Assembly: GCA_020852925.1 (NCBI GenBank) | Contig: JADYZU010000031.1 | Coordinates: 1-52,166, forward strand | Direction of reading: 5' to 3' | DNA: 52,166 nt | Source of the DNA: Rubellimicrobium sp. | Lineage (GTDB): Bacteria > Pseudomonadota > Alphaproteobacteria > Rhodobacterales > Rhodobacteraceae | Part shown: positions 8,213 to 16,323 of the stretch, one piece after another | How the letters are laid out: every line of letters starts with the position of its first letter | How positions within the stretch are numbered: position 1 is the first letter of the stretch | The notes under the pieces: model-generated | Database searches by the model: none | Told to the model about the DNA's origin: nothing | Seen by the model: the letters and a program-made list of their open reading frames with translations, nothing else | Program-made: the position numbers and the translations under genes

Positions 8213-9094
8213 TCAGCCTTTCACGGATCCCGCCATCAGCCCGCGCACGAAATAGCGGCCCGCGACGATATAGACGATGAGGGTGGGAAGGGCGGCAAGG
8301 ATCGCGCCCGCGAAATGGACGTTGTATTCCTTCACCCCGGTGGAGGATTGCACGAGGTTGTTCAGCGCCACCGTCATCGGCTGCGACGTGCCGCCGAACG
8401 AGACGCCGAACAGGAAATCGTTCCAGATGTTGGTGAACTGCCAGATGACCGAAACCACGGCGATCGGCCCCGACACCGGCAGCAGGATGCGCCAGAAGAT
8501 CTGGAAGAACCCGGCCCCGTCGATCTGCGCCGCCCGCACCAGTTCGGTCGGGAAGGCGGCATAGTAGTTGCGGAAATAGAGCGTGGTGAATCCGATGCCG
8601 TAGACCACATGCACCAGGATCAGCCCCGGCACCGATCCGGCCAGGCCCAGCTTGCCCAGCACCACCGCCATCGGGATCAGCACGATCTGGAACGGGATGA
8701 AGCAGGAGAACAGCATCAGCCCGAACACCCAGGTGTCGCCGCGAAAGCGCCATTTCGTCAGGACATAGCCGTTGAGCGCGCCGAGGATGGTGGAAATCGC
8801 CACGGCGGGCACCACCATCAGGATCGAATTGATGAAATAGGGCCGCAAGCCCGTCGGCTCGACCCCGATCTGCGCCGTGGACCAGGCCGAACGCCACGGA
8901 TCCAGGGTCCAGACCTGCGGCAGCGCCATCATGTTGCCGCCGGTGATCTCGGACAGCGGTTTCACCGAATTGACGCCCATCACATAGAGCGGCAGCAGGT
9001 AGAACAGCGCGAAGAGCACGAGCACCAGATAGATCAGCGCGCGCGTGGCGCGGCCGGTCGAGACAGCGGTATCCTGCGTGACGGCGGCGGACAT
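8213..9094 (-). CDS. sugar ABC transporter permease (MalG type)
   Basis: A 293-residue inner-membrane permease with about six predicted helices. The first is LIYLVLVLFALFYLLPLYV near residue 25. The cytoplasmic EAA loop that docks on the ATPase reads VRAAQIDGAGFFQIFWRILLP. The ATG at 9094 forms TGATG with the upstream permease stop and has GGAG nine bases before it; the GTG one codon earlier is less likely. It pairs with the permease at 9094-9987. Confidence 0.92.
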   Translation of the reverse strand: MSAAVTQDTAVSTGRATRALIYLVLVLFALFYLLPLYVMGVNSVKPLSEITGGNMMALPQVWTLDPWRSAWSTAQIGVEPTGLRPYFINSILMVVPAVAISTILGALNGYVLTKWRFRGDTWVFGLMLFSCFIPFQIVLIPMAVVLGKLGLAGSVPGLILVHVVYGIGFTTLYFRNYYAAFPTELVRAAQIDGAGFFQIFWRILLPVSGPIAVVSVIWQFTNIWNDFLFGVSFGGTSQPMTVALNNLVQSSTGVKEYNVHFAGAILAALPTLIVYIVAGRYFVRGLMAGSVKG

Positions 9095-9987
9095 CACTTC
9101 TTCTCCTTCAGCTCGGCATAGAGGTAGGGCACCATGATCGCGGCGATGGTCATGAGCATGATCACCGCGCTCGAGGCGCCGACCCCCATCTGGTTGCGGG
9201 TGAAGGTGTAGGAATACATGAAGGTCGCGGGCAGTTCCGTCGCCCGCCCCGGCCCGCCGCCGGTCAGCGCGATCACCAGGTCATAGGACTTGATCGCGAG
9301 ATGGCTCAGGATCACGAAGGCCGACAGGAACGCCGGGCGCAACAGCGGGATGACGATGCGGCGGTAAAGCTGCCAGTTCGAGGCGCCGTCGATCTGCGCG
9401 GCCTTGAGGATCTCGTTGTCGATCCCGCGCAAGCCCGCGAGGAACATCGCCATGACAAAGCCCGAGGTCTGCCAGACCGCGGCGATGACGATGGTATAAA
9501 GCGCCATCTTGCCGTCCTTGATCCAGGTGAAGGTGAAACTCTCCCACCCCCACTGGTGCATCACCTCCTGAAGGCCGATGCCCGGATCGAGGAACCATTT
9601 CCAGGCGGTGCCGGTGACGATGAACGACAGCGCCATCGGATAAAGGTAGATCGGCCGCAACATGCCTTCGCCCCGGATCTTCTGGTCAAGGAAGATCGCC
9701 AGCATCAGGCCGATGACGGTGCAGATGACGATGTAGAGCGTGGCGAAGACCGCGATGTTGGTCAGCGCGACATGCCAGGCCGGCAGGCCGAACAGCGTCT
9801 GGTAGTTGGCCAGCCCGACCCAGTCGTAGCGCGGCAGCATCTTGGACCCGGTGAAGGACAGGATCACGGTAAAGCCGATGAAGCCGTAGACGAACAGGAT
9901 CGTGACCGCGAAGGAGGGGGCCAGGACGATCTTCGGCAGCCAGTCCTGTAGTCGCATGCGCAAATCGGCCGTTGCAGGCGCAGCCAT
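9094..9987 (-). CDS. sugar ABC transporter permease (MalF type)
   Basis: A 297-residue inner-membrane permease. Hydrophobic segments include IVLAPSFAVTILFVYGFIGF near the N-terminus and the region around YLYPMALSFIVTGTAWKW. The EAA loop reads LKAAQIDGASNWQLYRRIVIPL. The start at 9987 is chosen because GGGAG stands eight bases upstream; the frame stays open 15 codons further but has no better site. It forms the translocation channel with the MalG-type partner. Confidence 0.92.
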   Translation of the reverse strand: MAAPATADLRMRLQDWLPKIVLAPSFAVTILFVYGFIGFTVILSFTGSKMLPRYDWVGLANYQTLFGLPAWHVALTNIAVFATLYIVICTVIGLMLAIFLDQKIRGEGMLRPIYLYPMALSFIVTGTAWKWFLDPGIGLQEVMHQWGWESFTFTWIKDGKMALYTIVIAAVWQTSGFVMAMFLAGLRGIDNEILKAAQIDGASNWQLYRRIVIPLLRPAFLSAFVILSHLAIKSYDLVIALTGGGPGRATELPATFMYSYTFTRNQMGVGASSAVIMLMTIAAIMVPYLYAELKEKK

Positions 9988-10057
9988 CGCCGGTTCTCCC
10001 TGTTGTGCGCCCTTTTGGCGGGCGTTCTGCAAGATGCCGGCCGGGGCCGGAAGGGAA

Positions 10058-10084
10058 GGAAAGGCGGCACGGGGCCGCCTTTCC
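10058..10084 (-). other. intercistronic stem-loop after the binding-protein gene
   Basis: GGAAAGGCGGC and GCCGCCTTTCC form a perfect 11-bp stem around a 5-base loop. It lies 13 bases beyond the stop of the solute-binding protein gene and before the permease genes. There is no long T-run, so it is more likely an mRNA-stabilising or partially terminating hairpin. Such hairpins commonly raise binding-protein expression over that of the membrane components. Confidence 0.8.
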
Positions 10085-10097
10085 GGGGGTCATGCGG

Positions 10098-11354
10098 TCA
10101 CTGGGCCGCGGCGACCGCCTCGACGAGGGCCGCGGCCGCGTCCTCGGCGCTGGCGTATTCGCCGTTGAAATGCGCGGTCACCACGTCATAGATCGCGTTC
10201 TTCACCGCGGCGCGGTTGGCGTGGCCATGCGCCATCGACCCCAGCAGCGTGCCCGCTTCGGCGGCGGCGGCCAGTTCGGCCATGCCCTGCCGGCCGCAGG
10301 CGTCGAAGGCCTCGTCCGAGACATCGGTGCGCGCCGGAACCGAGCCCTTGACCACGTTGAAGGCGATCTGGAACTCGGGCGACATGATCGCCGAGGCCAT
10401 GGCCGCCTGCGCGGCGCGGGCCTCGTCGCTTTGCACGTTGAACATGGCGAACTGGTCCGAGTTGAAGGTCACGCTGCCTTCGGACCCGGGCACGCGGAAG
10501 CAGAGGAAATCGGTCCCCGGCTCCTGGCCCGCGTTCAGGAACTCGCCCTTGGCCCAGTCGCCCATGATCTGGAAGGCGGCCTCGCCGTTGATCACCATGG
10601 CGCTGGCAAGGTTCCAGTCACGGCCCGAGAAGTTGTCATCGACAAAGCCGCGCAGCACTTCCATGCGGCGGAACGCCTCGACCATGGTCTCGGAGCCAAG
10701 CGCGGCCGGGTCGAGGTCGATGAAGGCCTGCGAATAGAACTCCGGCCCGCCGGTCGAGAGCACGACACCGTCGAAGATGGTCGCGTCCTGCCAGGCCTGC
10801 CCGTCATGGGCCAGACCGACAAAGCCCGCGTCCTCGGCCGCCTGGAGCGCGGCCACGAATTCGTCCCAGGTGGTGGGCTGCGCCAGGCCAAGCTGATCGA
10901 GGATGCCCTTGTTGGCCCAGACCCAGTTGGTCGAATGCACGTTCACCGGCGCCGAAATCCAGTGGCCGTCATAGCGCGCGAACGCCTGGAGCGCGGCGGG
11001 CACCACCGCGTCCCAGCCCTCGGCCTCGGCCACGGCGTCAAGGTTGCCAAGCGCGCCTTCGGCGGCCCAGTCCTGGATGTCGAAGCCCAGCATCTGCACG
11101 GCGGTGGGCGGGTCGCCCGCGGTGACGCGCGCGCGCAGCGCGGTCATCGCCGCTTCGCCGCCGCCGCCGGCCACCGGCATGTCGATCCAGCCGATGCCCT
11201 GCGCGGCAAGGTTCTCCTTCAGCACGTTGAGGGCCGCGGCCTCGCCGCCGGAGGTCCACCAGTGCAGCACCTCCACATCCTCGGCCTGGGCGAGGGTGGT
11301 GGTCATCGCCAGAACCGCCGCCGCGGTCAGTTTCGTCCTCAGTCCGATACGCAT
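10098..11354 (-). CDS. sugar ABC transporter solute-binding protein (family 1)
   Basis: A 418-residue periplasmic receptor. A Sec signal peptide covers about residues 1-24 (basic MRIGLRTK, hydrophobic Ala-rich core, TLAQA cleavage). The mature protein begins [19 protein letters not shown], a start seen in glucose/glucoside-type binding proteins. It also shows [15 protein letters not shown] and [13 protein letters not shown], with two cysteines (in DFLCFRV and DACGRQG) that could form a disulfide. GGAGG six bases upstream fixes the start. It is followed by a stem-loop and the two permeases. The ligand is probably a mono- or disaccharide or glycoside; this is inference. Confidence 0.9.
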   Translation of the reverse strand: MRIGLRTKLTAAAVLAMTTTLAQAEDVEVLHWWTSGGEAAALNVLKENLAAQGIGWIDMPVAGGGGEAAMTALRARVTAGDPPTAVQMLGFDIQDWAAEGALGNLDAVAEAEGWDAVVPAALQAFARYDGHWISAPVNVHSTNWVWANKGILDQLGLAQPTTWDEFVAALQAAEDAGFVGLAHDGQAWQDATIFDGVVLSTGGPEFYSQAFIDLDPAALGSETMVEAFRRMEVLRGFVDDNFSGRDWNLASAMVINGEAAFQIMGDWAKGEFLNAGQEPGTDFLCFRVPGSEGSVTFNSDQFAMFNVQSDEARAAQAAMASAIMSPEFQIAFNVVKGSVPARTDVSDEAFDACGRQGMAELAAAAEAGTLLGSMAHGHANRAAVKNAIYDVVTAHFNGEYASAEDAAAALVEAVAAAQ

Positions 11355-11390
11355 GGTTTTCCTCCCGGTTGCGTCTGTTGTTCCCGCGCG

Positions 11391-12914
11391 TCAGCGGGTC
11401 TTCACCCAATTCGCCCGCGTGCGCCCGATGCGCATCACGACCGACTTGATCTCGAGAAATTCCTCAAGCCCGTAGCGCCCGACCTCGCGCCCCTGACCGG
11501 ACTGTTTCATGCCGCCGAAGGTGACTTCGGGGAAACCGTCCATCCAGGTGTTGGTCCAGACCGTGCCGGCCTGCACCCCGCGCGCAAAGGCAAGGCAGGT
11601 GTGGACATTCTCGCTCCAGACCCCGGCGGAAAGGCCGTAGTCGGAATCGTTGCACAGCGCGAGCGCCTCGTCGAGGGTGCGGAAGGTGAGCACGGTCAGG
11701 ACCGGGCCGAACACCTCTTCGCGGGCGATGGCCATGTCGGGTGTCACCCCGGTGACGATGGTCGGCCGGTAGAACTGCGCCCCCAGCCCCGGCACCACGA
11801 GCGGCCCGCCGCCCAGCACCACCTGCGCCCCGGCCGCCGCCGCCGCCTGCACATAGCCGTCGATCCTGGCCCCGTGTTCGGGCGTGACGATGGCGCCCAC
11901 CTGCGTCTGCGGGTCCAGGGGATCGCCAAAGGTCACATGCCGCGACAGATCGGTGATGCGGGCGATGAAATCGGCGGCGATGTCCTCGTGCAGGATGATG
12001 CGGCTGCCGGAATTGCAGCACTGGCCGACGTTGAAATAGACGCCGAACACCACCGCATCGGCCGCCGAGTCCAGATCGGCATCGGGAAAGATCACCTGCG
12101 GGTTCTTGCCCCCCAGTTCGAGCGCGACCTTCTTGAGCGTGTCGCTGGCGCCGCGGCCGATCAGCCGGCCGACCGCGGTCGAGCCGGTGAAGGACACCAT
12201 GTCGACGCCGGGATCGGCCGTCATCACGTTGCCGACCGGATCGCCATAGCCCAGCACGATGTTCACCACGCCCGCCGGCATCCCCGCCTCGGCCAGGAGC
12301 GCGCCCAGCATGGCGGTGGTCGAGGGGGTCATCTCGGACGGCTTCACCACGCAGGTGCAGCCGGCGGCCAGGGCGAAGGGCAGTTTCTGGCTCAGGATCC
12401 AGAAGGGAAAGTTCCAGGGCGTGATGATCGAGACCACGCCCACCGGTTCCTTCAGCACGGTGGCCAGGATGTCGGCGCCAAGGCCGTTGAAACTGTCGCC
12501 CTCGATGGTGCGGGCAAGGGCGGCGGCATGGCGCCACAGGTCGGCGGCCCCGCCCACCTCGCCGCGCGACTGGGTGATCGGCTTGCCGGATTCGAGCGTC
12601 TCGATCAGGGCGAAGGGTTCGACATTGGCCTCGATCAGGTCGGCCACCTTCAGAAGGACGGCAGCGCGCGCGCGCGCGGGCAGGCCCGACCAGCGCCCGT
12701 CGTCAAAGGCCGCGCGCGCGGCGGCGATGGCGGCGCGGGCCTCCACCTCGGTGCCAAGGGCGGACCGGCTGACCACCACCCCATGCGAGGGCGAGACGCG
12801 TTCGGACTGTTCCGCGCTGTCGCGCCATGCGCCGCCGATCAGGTGGCGGTTCACCCGCACGGGCGGAAGCGCGGTGCCGCTGGCGGCGATGAGCGTCATC
12901 TCGGTCATGGTCAT
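11391..12914 (-). CDS. NAD(P)-dependent aldehyde dehydrogenase
   Basis: A 507-residue ALDH-superfamily enzyme oxidising an aldehyde to a carboxylic acid. Diagnostic residues are TPWNFPFWI (catalytic Asn), VVKPSEMTP, the nucleotide-binding FTGSTAVGR, the general base in LELGGKNPQV and the catalytic Cys in NVGQCCNSGSR. The C-terminal FGGMKQSGQGREVG is typical of the betaine-aldehyde/hydroxymuconic group. The ATG overlaps the stop of the enoyl-CoA hydratase gene; a second ATG two codons in is possible. Placed between CoA chemistry and the sugar transporter, it may oxidise an aldehyde released by the hydratase/lyase or formed by a GMC oxidase. Confidence 0.9.
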   Translation of the reverse strand: MTMTEMTLIAASGTALPPVRVNRHLIGGAWRDSAEQSERVSPSHGVVVSRSALGTEVEARAAIAAARAAFDDGRWSGLPARARAAVLLKVADLIEANVEPFALIETLESGKPITQSRGEVGGAADLWRHAAALARTIEGDSFNGLGADILATVLKEPVGVVSIITPWNFPFWILSQKLPFALAAGCTCVVKPSEMTPSTTAMLGALLAEAGMPAGVVNIVLGYGDPVGNVMTADPGVDMVSFTGSTAVGRLIGRGASDTLKKVALELGGKNPQVIFPDADLDSAADAVVFGVYFNVGQCCNSGSRIILHEDIAADFIARITDLSRHVTFGDPLDPQTQVGAIVTPEHGARIDGYVQAAAAAGAQVVLGGGPLVVPGLGAQFYRPTIVTGVTPDMAIAREEVFGPVLTVLTFRTLDEALALCNDSDYGLSAGVWSENVHTCLAFARGVQAGTVWTNTWMDGFPEVTFGGMKQSGQGREVGRYGLEEFLEIKSVVMRIGRTRANWVKTR

Positions 12915-13678
12915 GTTCCCGGAAACTGGGCCTTGCGCTTGTCACGGAAGGCGGCGACGCCCTCGATGCGGTCGGCGCTGGCGGCAATGGCGGCACTTCC
13001 CAGCGCCTCGATCAGGGCGGCGCTGTCCTCGCCCCGGCCGGCGTGGATCATCGCCTTGGCGATCTCGACCGCGCGCGGCGACAGTTCGCAGACCCGCGCC
13101 GCGATCGCCTCGGCGGCGGCGCGCGGATCCTCGGCCACTTCGGCGGCGAACCCCAAGGCCAGCGCGCGCTCGGCGCCGATGCGGCGGCCGAACAGCGCCA
13201 TTTCCTTCACCACCGCCTCGGGCAGGAGGCGGGCAAGGCGCTGAGAGCCGGACCAGCCGGGCACGATGCCGACCTGGGCCTCGGGCAGGGCGATGGTGGC
13301 GCGGGGCGCCATCACGCGGATGTCGCAGGCCGCGGCAAGCTCAAGCCCGCCACCAAAGGCATGGGCCCCCAGCACCGCGATGGTCGGCCGCGCCAGCCGC
13401 GCCAGCCGGTCAAAGAGGCGATGCCCGCCGCGCACCCAGTGGCGCGCGAATTCGGCCGGGCCCAGGTCTCCCCAGCCGTTGATGTCGGCGCCGGAACAGA
13501 AGGCCTTTGCCTCGACCGCGGTCACAAGGACGCAGGCGATCGCCGGATTCCGTTCGACCGTTTCCAGATGCCCGGCCAGTTCGTCCAGCATCGCCACGCT
13601 GAAGGCGTTCAGCCGGGCGGGATTGTCGAGGCGCAGTTCCGCGATCGGGCCGCGGATCTCCAGATGGACCCTGCTCAT
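12911..13678 (-). CDS. enoyl-CoA hydratase/isomerase family protein
   Basis: A 255-residue crotonase-fold enzyme. The first oxyanion-hole segment is AFCSGADINGWGD (about residues 60-72) and the second is AHAFGGGLELAAACD (about 103-117). The position of one usual catalytic Glu is occupied in LPEAQVGIVPGWSGSQRL. It may hydrate an enoyl-CoA, or cleave a hydroxyacyl-CoA as feruloyl-CoA hydratase/lyases do; the motifs do not separate these options. It overlaps both neighbours (CoA-transferase and aldehyde dehydrogenase) by ATGA, suggesting the order acid to CoA ester, hydration or cleavage, aldehyde oxidation. Confidence 0.87.
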   Translation of the reverse strand: MSRVHLEIRGPIAELRLDNPARLNAFSVAMLDELAGHLETVERNPAIACVLVTAVEAKAFCSGADINGWGDLGPAEFARHWVRGGHRLFDRLARLARPTIAVLGAHAFGGGLELAAACDIRVMAPRATIALPEAQVGIVPGWSGSQRLARLLPEAVVKEMALFGRRIGAERALALGFAAEVAEDPRAAAEAIAARVCELSPRAVEIAKAMIHAGRGEDSAALIEALGSAAIAASADRIEGVAAFRDKRKAQFPGT

Positions 13679-15246
13679 GGCTGCCAGCCCATCGGCGCGG
13701 TGCCGAACAGGGACCGGGGCATGAGGGTGGCGTTCTCCGCCACCTGCACCCTGCCGCCGCTGGCCGCGACGATATCGCGCGCGGGTTCGATCCCCGGCAT
13801 GATCTCGGTCGCCAGCAGGCCGCGCCCGGTCAGCCGGATCACGCAGCGTTCGGTGACATACATCACGTCCTGCCCCAGTTCGCGCGCCCGCGCCCCCGAG
13901 AAGGTCACATGTTCGACGGCCTCGACCATCTTGGTGAACCTGCCGGGCTCTTCCACGCGGATGCCGTCCTCGCTCAGCGCGATTTTCGCTCCGGCCTCGA
14001 ACCAGCCGGAAAAGACGATCTTGCGCGCCTGCGAGGTGATGTCGACGAATCCGCCGCAACCCGCGGTCAGATAGGGCTTCTTGCCCAGTTTCGAGACATT
14101 CACGTTGCCCTCGACATCGACCTCGAGGAAGGACAGGAACGCCATGTCAAAGCCCGCGCCCTGGAAGTAGATGAACTGCTGCGGCGACGGAACATAGCCG
14201 TCCGCGTTCGAGGCGCAGCCGAAGGCGAAGCCGCGCAGCGGCATCCCGCCGACCGCGCCCTGTTCGATCACCCAGGTCACGGCCTCGGGGTGGCCCTCCT
14301 CGAGCAGGATGCGCGGCACCAGCGCCGAGATGCCGAAGCCGAGGTTCGCGGTCATGCCGCCGCGCAGTTCCATCGCCGCGCGCCGCGCGATCACCTTCTC
14401 GATCCCGTGTTCGGCCAGGGTAAAGCCGGACCAGGGCCGGATGATCTGCCCCGAGATCGCCGGATCATAGGGGGTTTCGCAGGTCTGCTTCTGGTCGGGA
14501 TCGACCACGATCAGGTCGATCAGATGGCCCGGCACCCGCACGTCATGCGGCCGCAGGCTGCCGTAGGCGGTGACGCGCGACACCTGCGCGATGACAAGGC
14601 CGCCGTGGTTCTTGACGCAGATCGCCTGTTCGAGACCGCCCAGATAGGCGCCCTCGTGTTCATAGGTGAGGTTGCCGTGTTCGTCGGCGGTGGTCGCGCG
14701 CAGGATGCAGACATCGGGGACGATGTTGGGGAAATGCAGCCAGGTCTCGCCGGCGAACTCGACCCGCGCGACGATGGGTTCGGCGGCGGCCCTGGCGTTC
14801 ATGGCACAGCCTTCGCGGACCGGATCGACAAAGGTCTGAAGCCCGATCCGGGTCAGCACGCCGGGACGGCGGGCCGCCGCCTCGCGGTGCATGTCGAACA
14901 TGATGCCCGAGGGGACGTTGTAGGCGGGGATCCGGTCCTCGACGATCATCTTCCAGATCTCGGGCATGGGCAGGTTCGACGATCCCGAGGGGAACGACCC
15001 CGCGATCACCCGCGCCAGAAGCCCGTCCTGCGCGATATGGTCCATGCCCTTCACGCCATACATGTCGCCCGCGCCGATCGGATGCAGCGTGGTCAGGCCG
15101 CGCGGATGCCCTTCGTCGCGGAACCGCGCGCCGATGGCGGCCAGCATCGCATCGGGACAGCCAAGCGCCGAGGACGACGACACCGTCACAACCGCGCCGT
15201 CGGCAATGCGCGCGGCCGCATCCCTGGTCGTCACCACCTTGCCCAT
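13675..15246 (-). CDS. class I (family I) CoA-transferase, fused alpha and beta subunits
   Basis: A 523-residue single-chain CoA-transferase similar to propionate or short-chain acyl CoA-transferases (Pct/YdiF). The N-terminal half has GAVVTVSSSSALGCPDAML. The C-terminal half has the catalytic-glutamate motif VIEQGAVGGMPLRG, preceded by NLGFGISALVPRILLEEG. These enzymes form a covalent glutamyl-CoA intermediate and move CoA between carboxylic acids without ATP. It is the first gene of the second transcription unit: two operator-like palindromes and a TTGACA lie just upstream (15324-15367), and a G-rich ribosome site precedes the ATG. The acid substrate is unknown. Confidence 0.9.
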   Translation of the reverse strand: MGKVVTTRDAAARIADGAVVTVSSSSALGCPDAMLAAIGARFRDEGHPRGLTTLHPIGAGDMYGVKGMDHIAQDGLLARVIAGSFPSGSSNLPMPEIWKMIVEDRIPAYNVPSGIMFDMHREAAARRPGVLTRIGLQTFVDPVREGCAMNARAAAEPIVARVEFAGETWLHFPNIVPDVCILRATTADEHGNLTYEHEGAYLGGLEQAICVKNHGGLVIAQVSRVTAYGSLRPHDVRVPGHLIDLIVVDPDQKQTCETPYDPAISGQIIRPWSGFTLAEHGIEKVIARRAAMELRGGMTANLGFGISALVPRILLEEGHPEAVTWVIEQGAVGGMPLRGFAFGCASNADGYVPSPQQFIYFQGAGFDMAFLSFLEVDVEGNVNVSKLGKKPYLTAGCGGFVDITSQARKIVFSGWFEAGAKIALSEDGIRVEEPGRFTKMVEAVEHVTFSGARARELGQDVMYVTERCVIRLTGRGLLATEIMPGIEPARDIVAASGGRVQVAENATLMPRSLFGTAPMGWQP

Positions 15247-15323
15247 CTGTCCCCCCTGCCCGGGATCGGCACCCGCCCCGGTCCTTTGTGCCGGTCGCGC
15301 GTGCGACTCGGTTCCTGGTCAAT

Positions 15324-15367
15324 CGGATCGTTCCAAATGACTAGTGGAACGATCCATCATCTGTCAA
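15324..15367 (-). promoter_or_regulatory. promoter with paired operators ahead of the CoA-transferase gene
   Basis: Read on the minus strand: TTGACA (15362-15367), five bases, TGGATCGTTCCA (15345-15356), nine bases that would hold a weak -10 (TAGTCA), then TGGAACGATCCG (15324-15335). The two 12-mers each differ by one or two bases from the palindrome TGGAACGTTCCA. Their centres are 21 bp apart, and together they make a perfect 11-bp inverted repeat. A repressor bound here would cover the promoter. The same layout occurs at 19575-19618. Confidence 0.75.
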
Positions 15368-15378
15368 GCGCCGCGCAG

Positions 15379-16323
15379 TCACAGGCTCCGCAGCGGGGGC
15401 AGGGCGGCGACCGCCGCCCGGGGGGCGCGCGCCCCGGCATGGCCCAGAACCACGGCGGCCAGGGTCTGACCCGCGCGCACGGCGGCGGGGGCCTCATGTC
15501 CGGCGATGCGCGCGGCCAGATAGCCCGCGTTGAAGGAATCGCCCGCGCCGGTGGTGTCGCGGATGAAGGCTGCGGGGGGTGTGGCGATCTCGTGGCGCTG
15601 TCCGGCAGCGGCCACATGGACCGGACCGGCGCCGTCCTTGACCACCACCTCGGCCACGCCCTGCGCCGCCATGCGGGCGATGGTGTCGGCGGGGCTGCGG
15701 TCGGCGAAATGCGCGGCCTCGTCGTCAAGGCTGGGCAGGGCGATGTCGGTGAACGACAGCATCCGCGTGATTGTCGTGCGCAACTCCTCTGGCGAAGCCC
15801 ACAGCCGCGGCCGGATGTTCGGATCGAACGACACCACCCCGCCCCGCGCCCGGAACGCGCCAAGCGCGGTGAACAGGTTCCCGCGCGCGGCCGGGGCCAG
15901 GATGGCCAGCGTGATCCCCGACAGATGCACGAGGCCCACCCCCTCGAGCGCGGCCATCAGCGCATCGCCGTCGTCGGCCAGATGCCGCGCGGCCGAAGTC
16001 TCGCGCCAGTAGTGAAAGCTGCGCTCGACCCCGTCGAGTTCGATCATGTAAAGACCCATCCGCCGCAGCGGATCGCGCGCGACCCCGGCCAGGGTCAGCC
16101 CGTCCTCCTCCATCTCGCGCGCGAAGGCGTCCGAGATCGAATCCTGTCCCAGCCGGGTGATCATCCCCACTTCGGCCGCGCCGCCCAGCCAGCGCGCCAT
16201 GTGCCAGGCGGTGTTGAACACATCCCCGGCAAAGGCCCGTGCATACAACCCGCCCTGCACCGGAGCGAGTTCGACCATCGCCTCGCCGATGGCGCGCAGC
16301 CGGTGGCCGGGGATCGGCTTCAT
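15379..16323 (-). CDS. kdgK: 2-keto-3-deoxygluconate kinase-like PfkB sugar kinase
   Basis: A 314-residue ribokinase/PfkB kinase. It shows AIGEAMVELAP and FAGDVFNTAWHMARWLG at the N-terminus, GLYMIELDGVERSFHYWRE in the substrate lid region (a pattern typical of KDG kinases) and DTTGAGDSFNAGYLA with the catalytic Asp at the C-terminus. Expected reaction: 2-keto-3-deoxygluconate + ATP to KDPG, leading into the Entner-Doudoroff pathway. The start overlaps the stop of the flavoprotein gene by ATGA and has AGGAGG upstream. The PfkB fold is certain; the KDG specificity is likely but not proven. Confidence 0.8.
   Translation of the reverse strand: MKPIPGHRLRAIGEAMVELAPVQGGLYARAFAGDVFNTAWHMARWLGGAAEVGMITRLGQDSISDAFAREMEEDGLTLAGVARDPLRRMGLYMIELDGVERSFHYWRETSAARHLADDGDALMAALEGVGLVHLSGITLAILAPAARGNLFTALGAFRARGGVVSFDPNIRPRLWASPEELRTTITRMLSFTDIALPSLDDEAAHFADRSPADTIARMAAQGVAEVVVKDGAGPVHVAAAGQRHEIATPPAAFIRDTTGAGDSFNAGYLAARIAGHEAPAAVRAGQTLAAVVLGHAGARAPRAAVAALPPLRSL

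Noticed and set aside
9972..13244. 1090-codon plus-strand open frame
   Set aside because: It runs antisense through four recognised genes and has a His/Arg/Gly-rich composition with no domain; a compositional artefact.
15324..15355. Perfect 11-bp inverted repeat read as a terminator for the kinase gene
   Set aside because: It has a TTGACA correctly placed beside it, no T-run, and the same palindromes recur at a second promoter, so paired operators explain it better.
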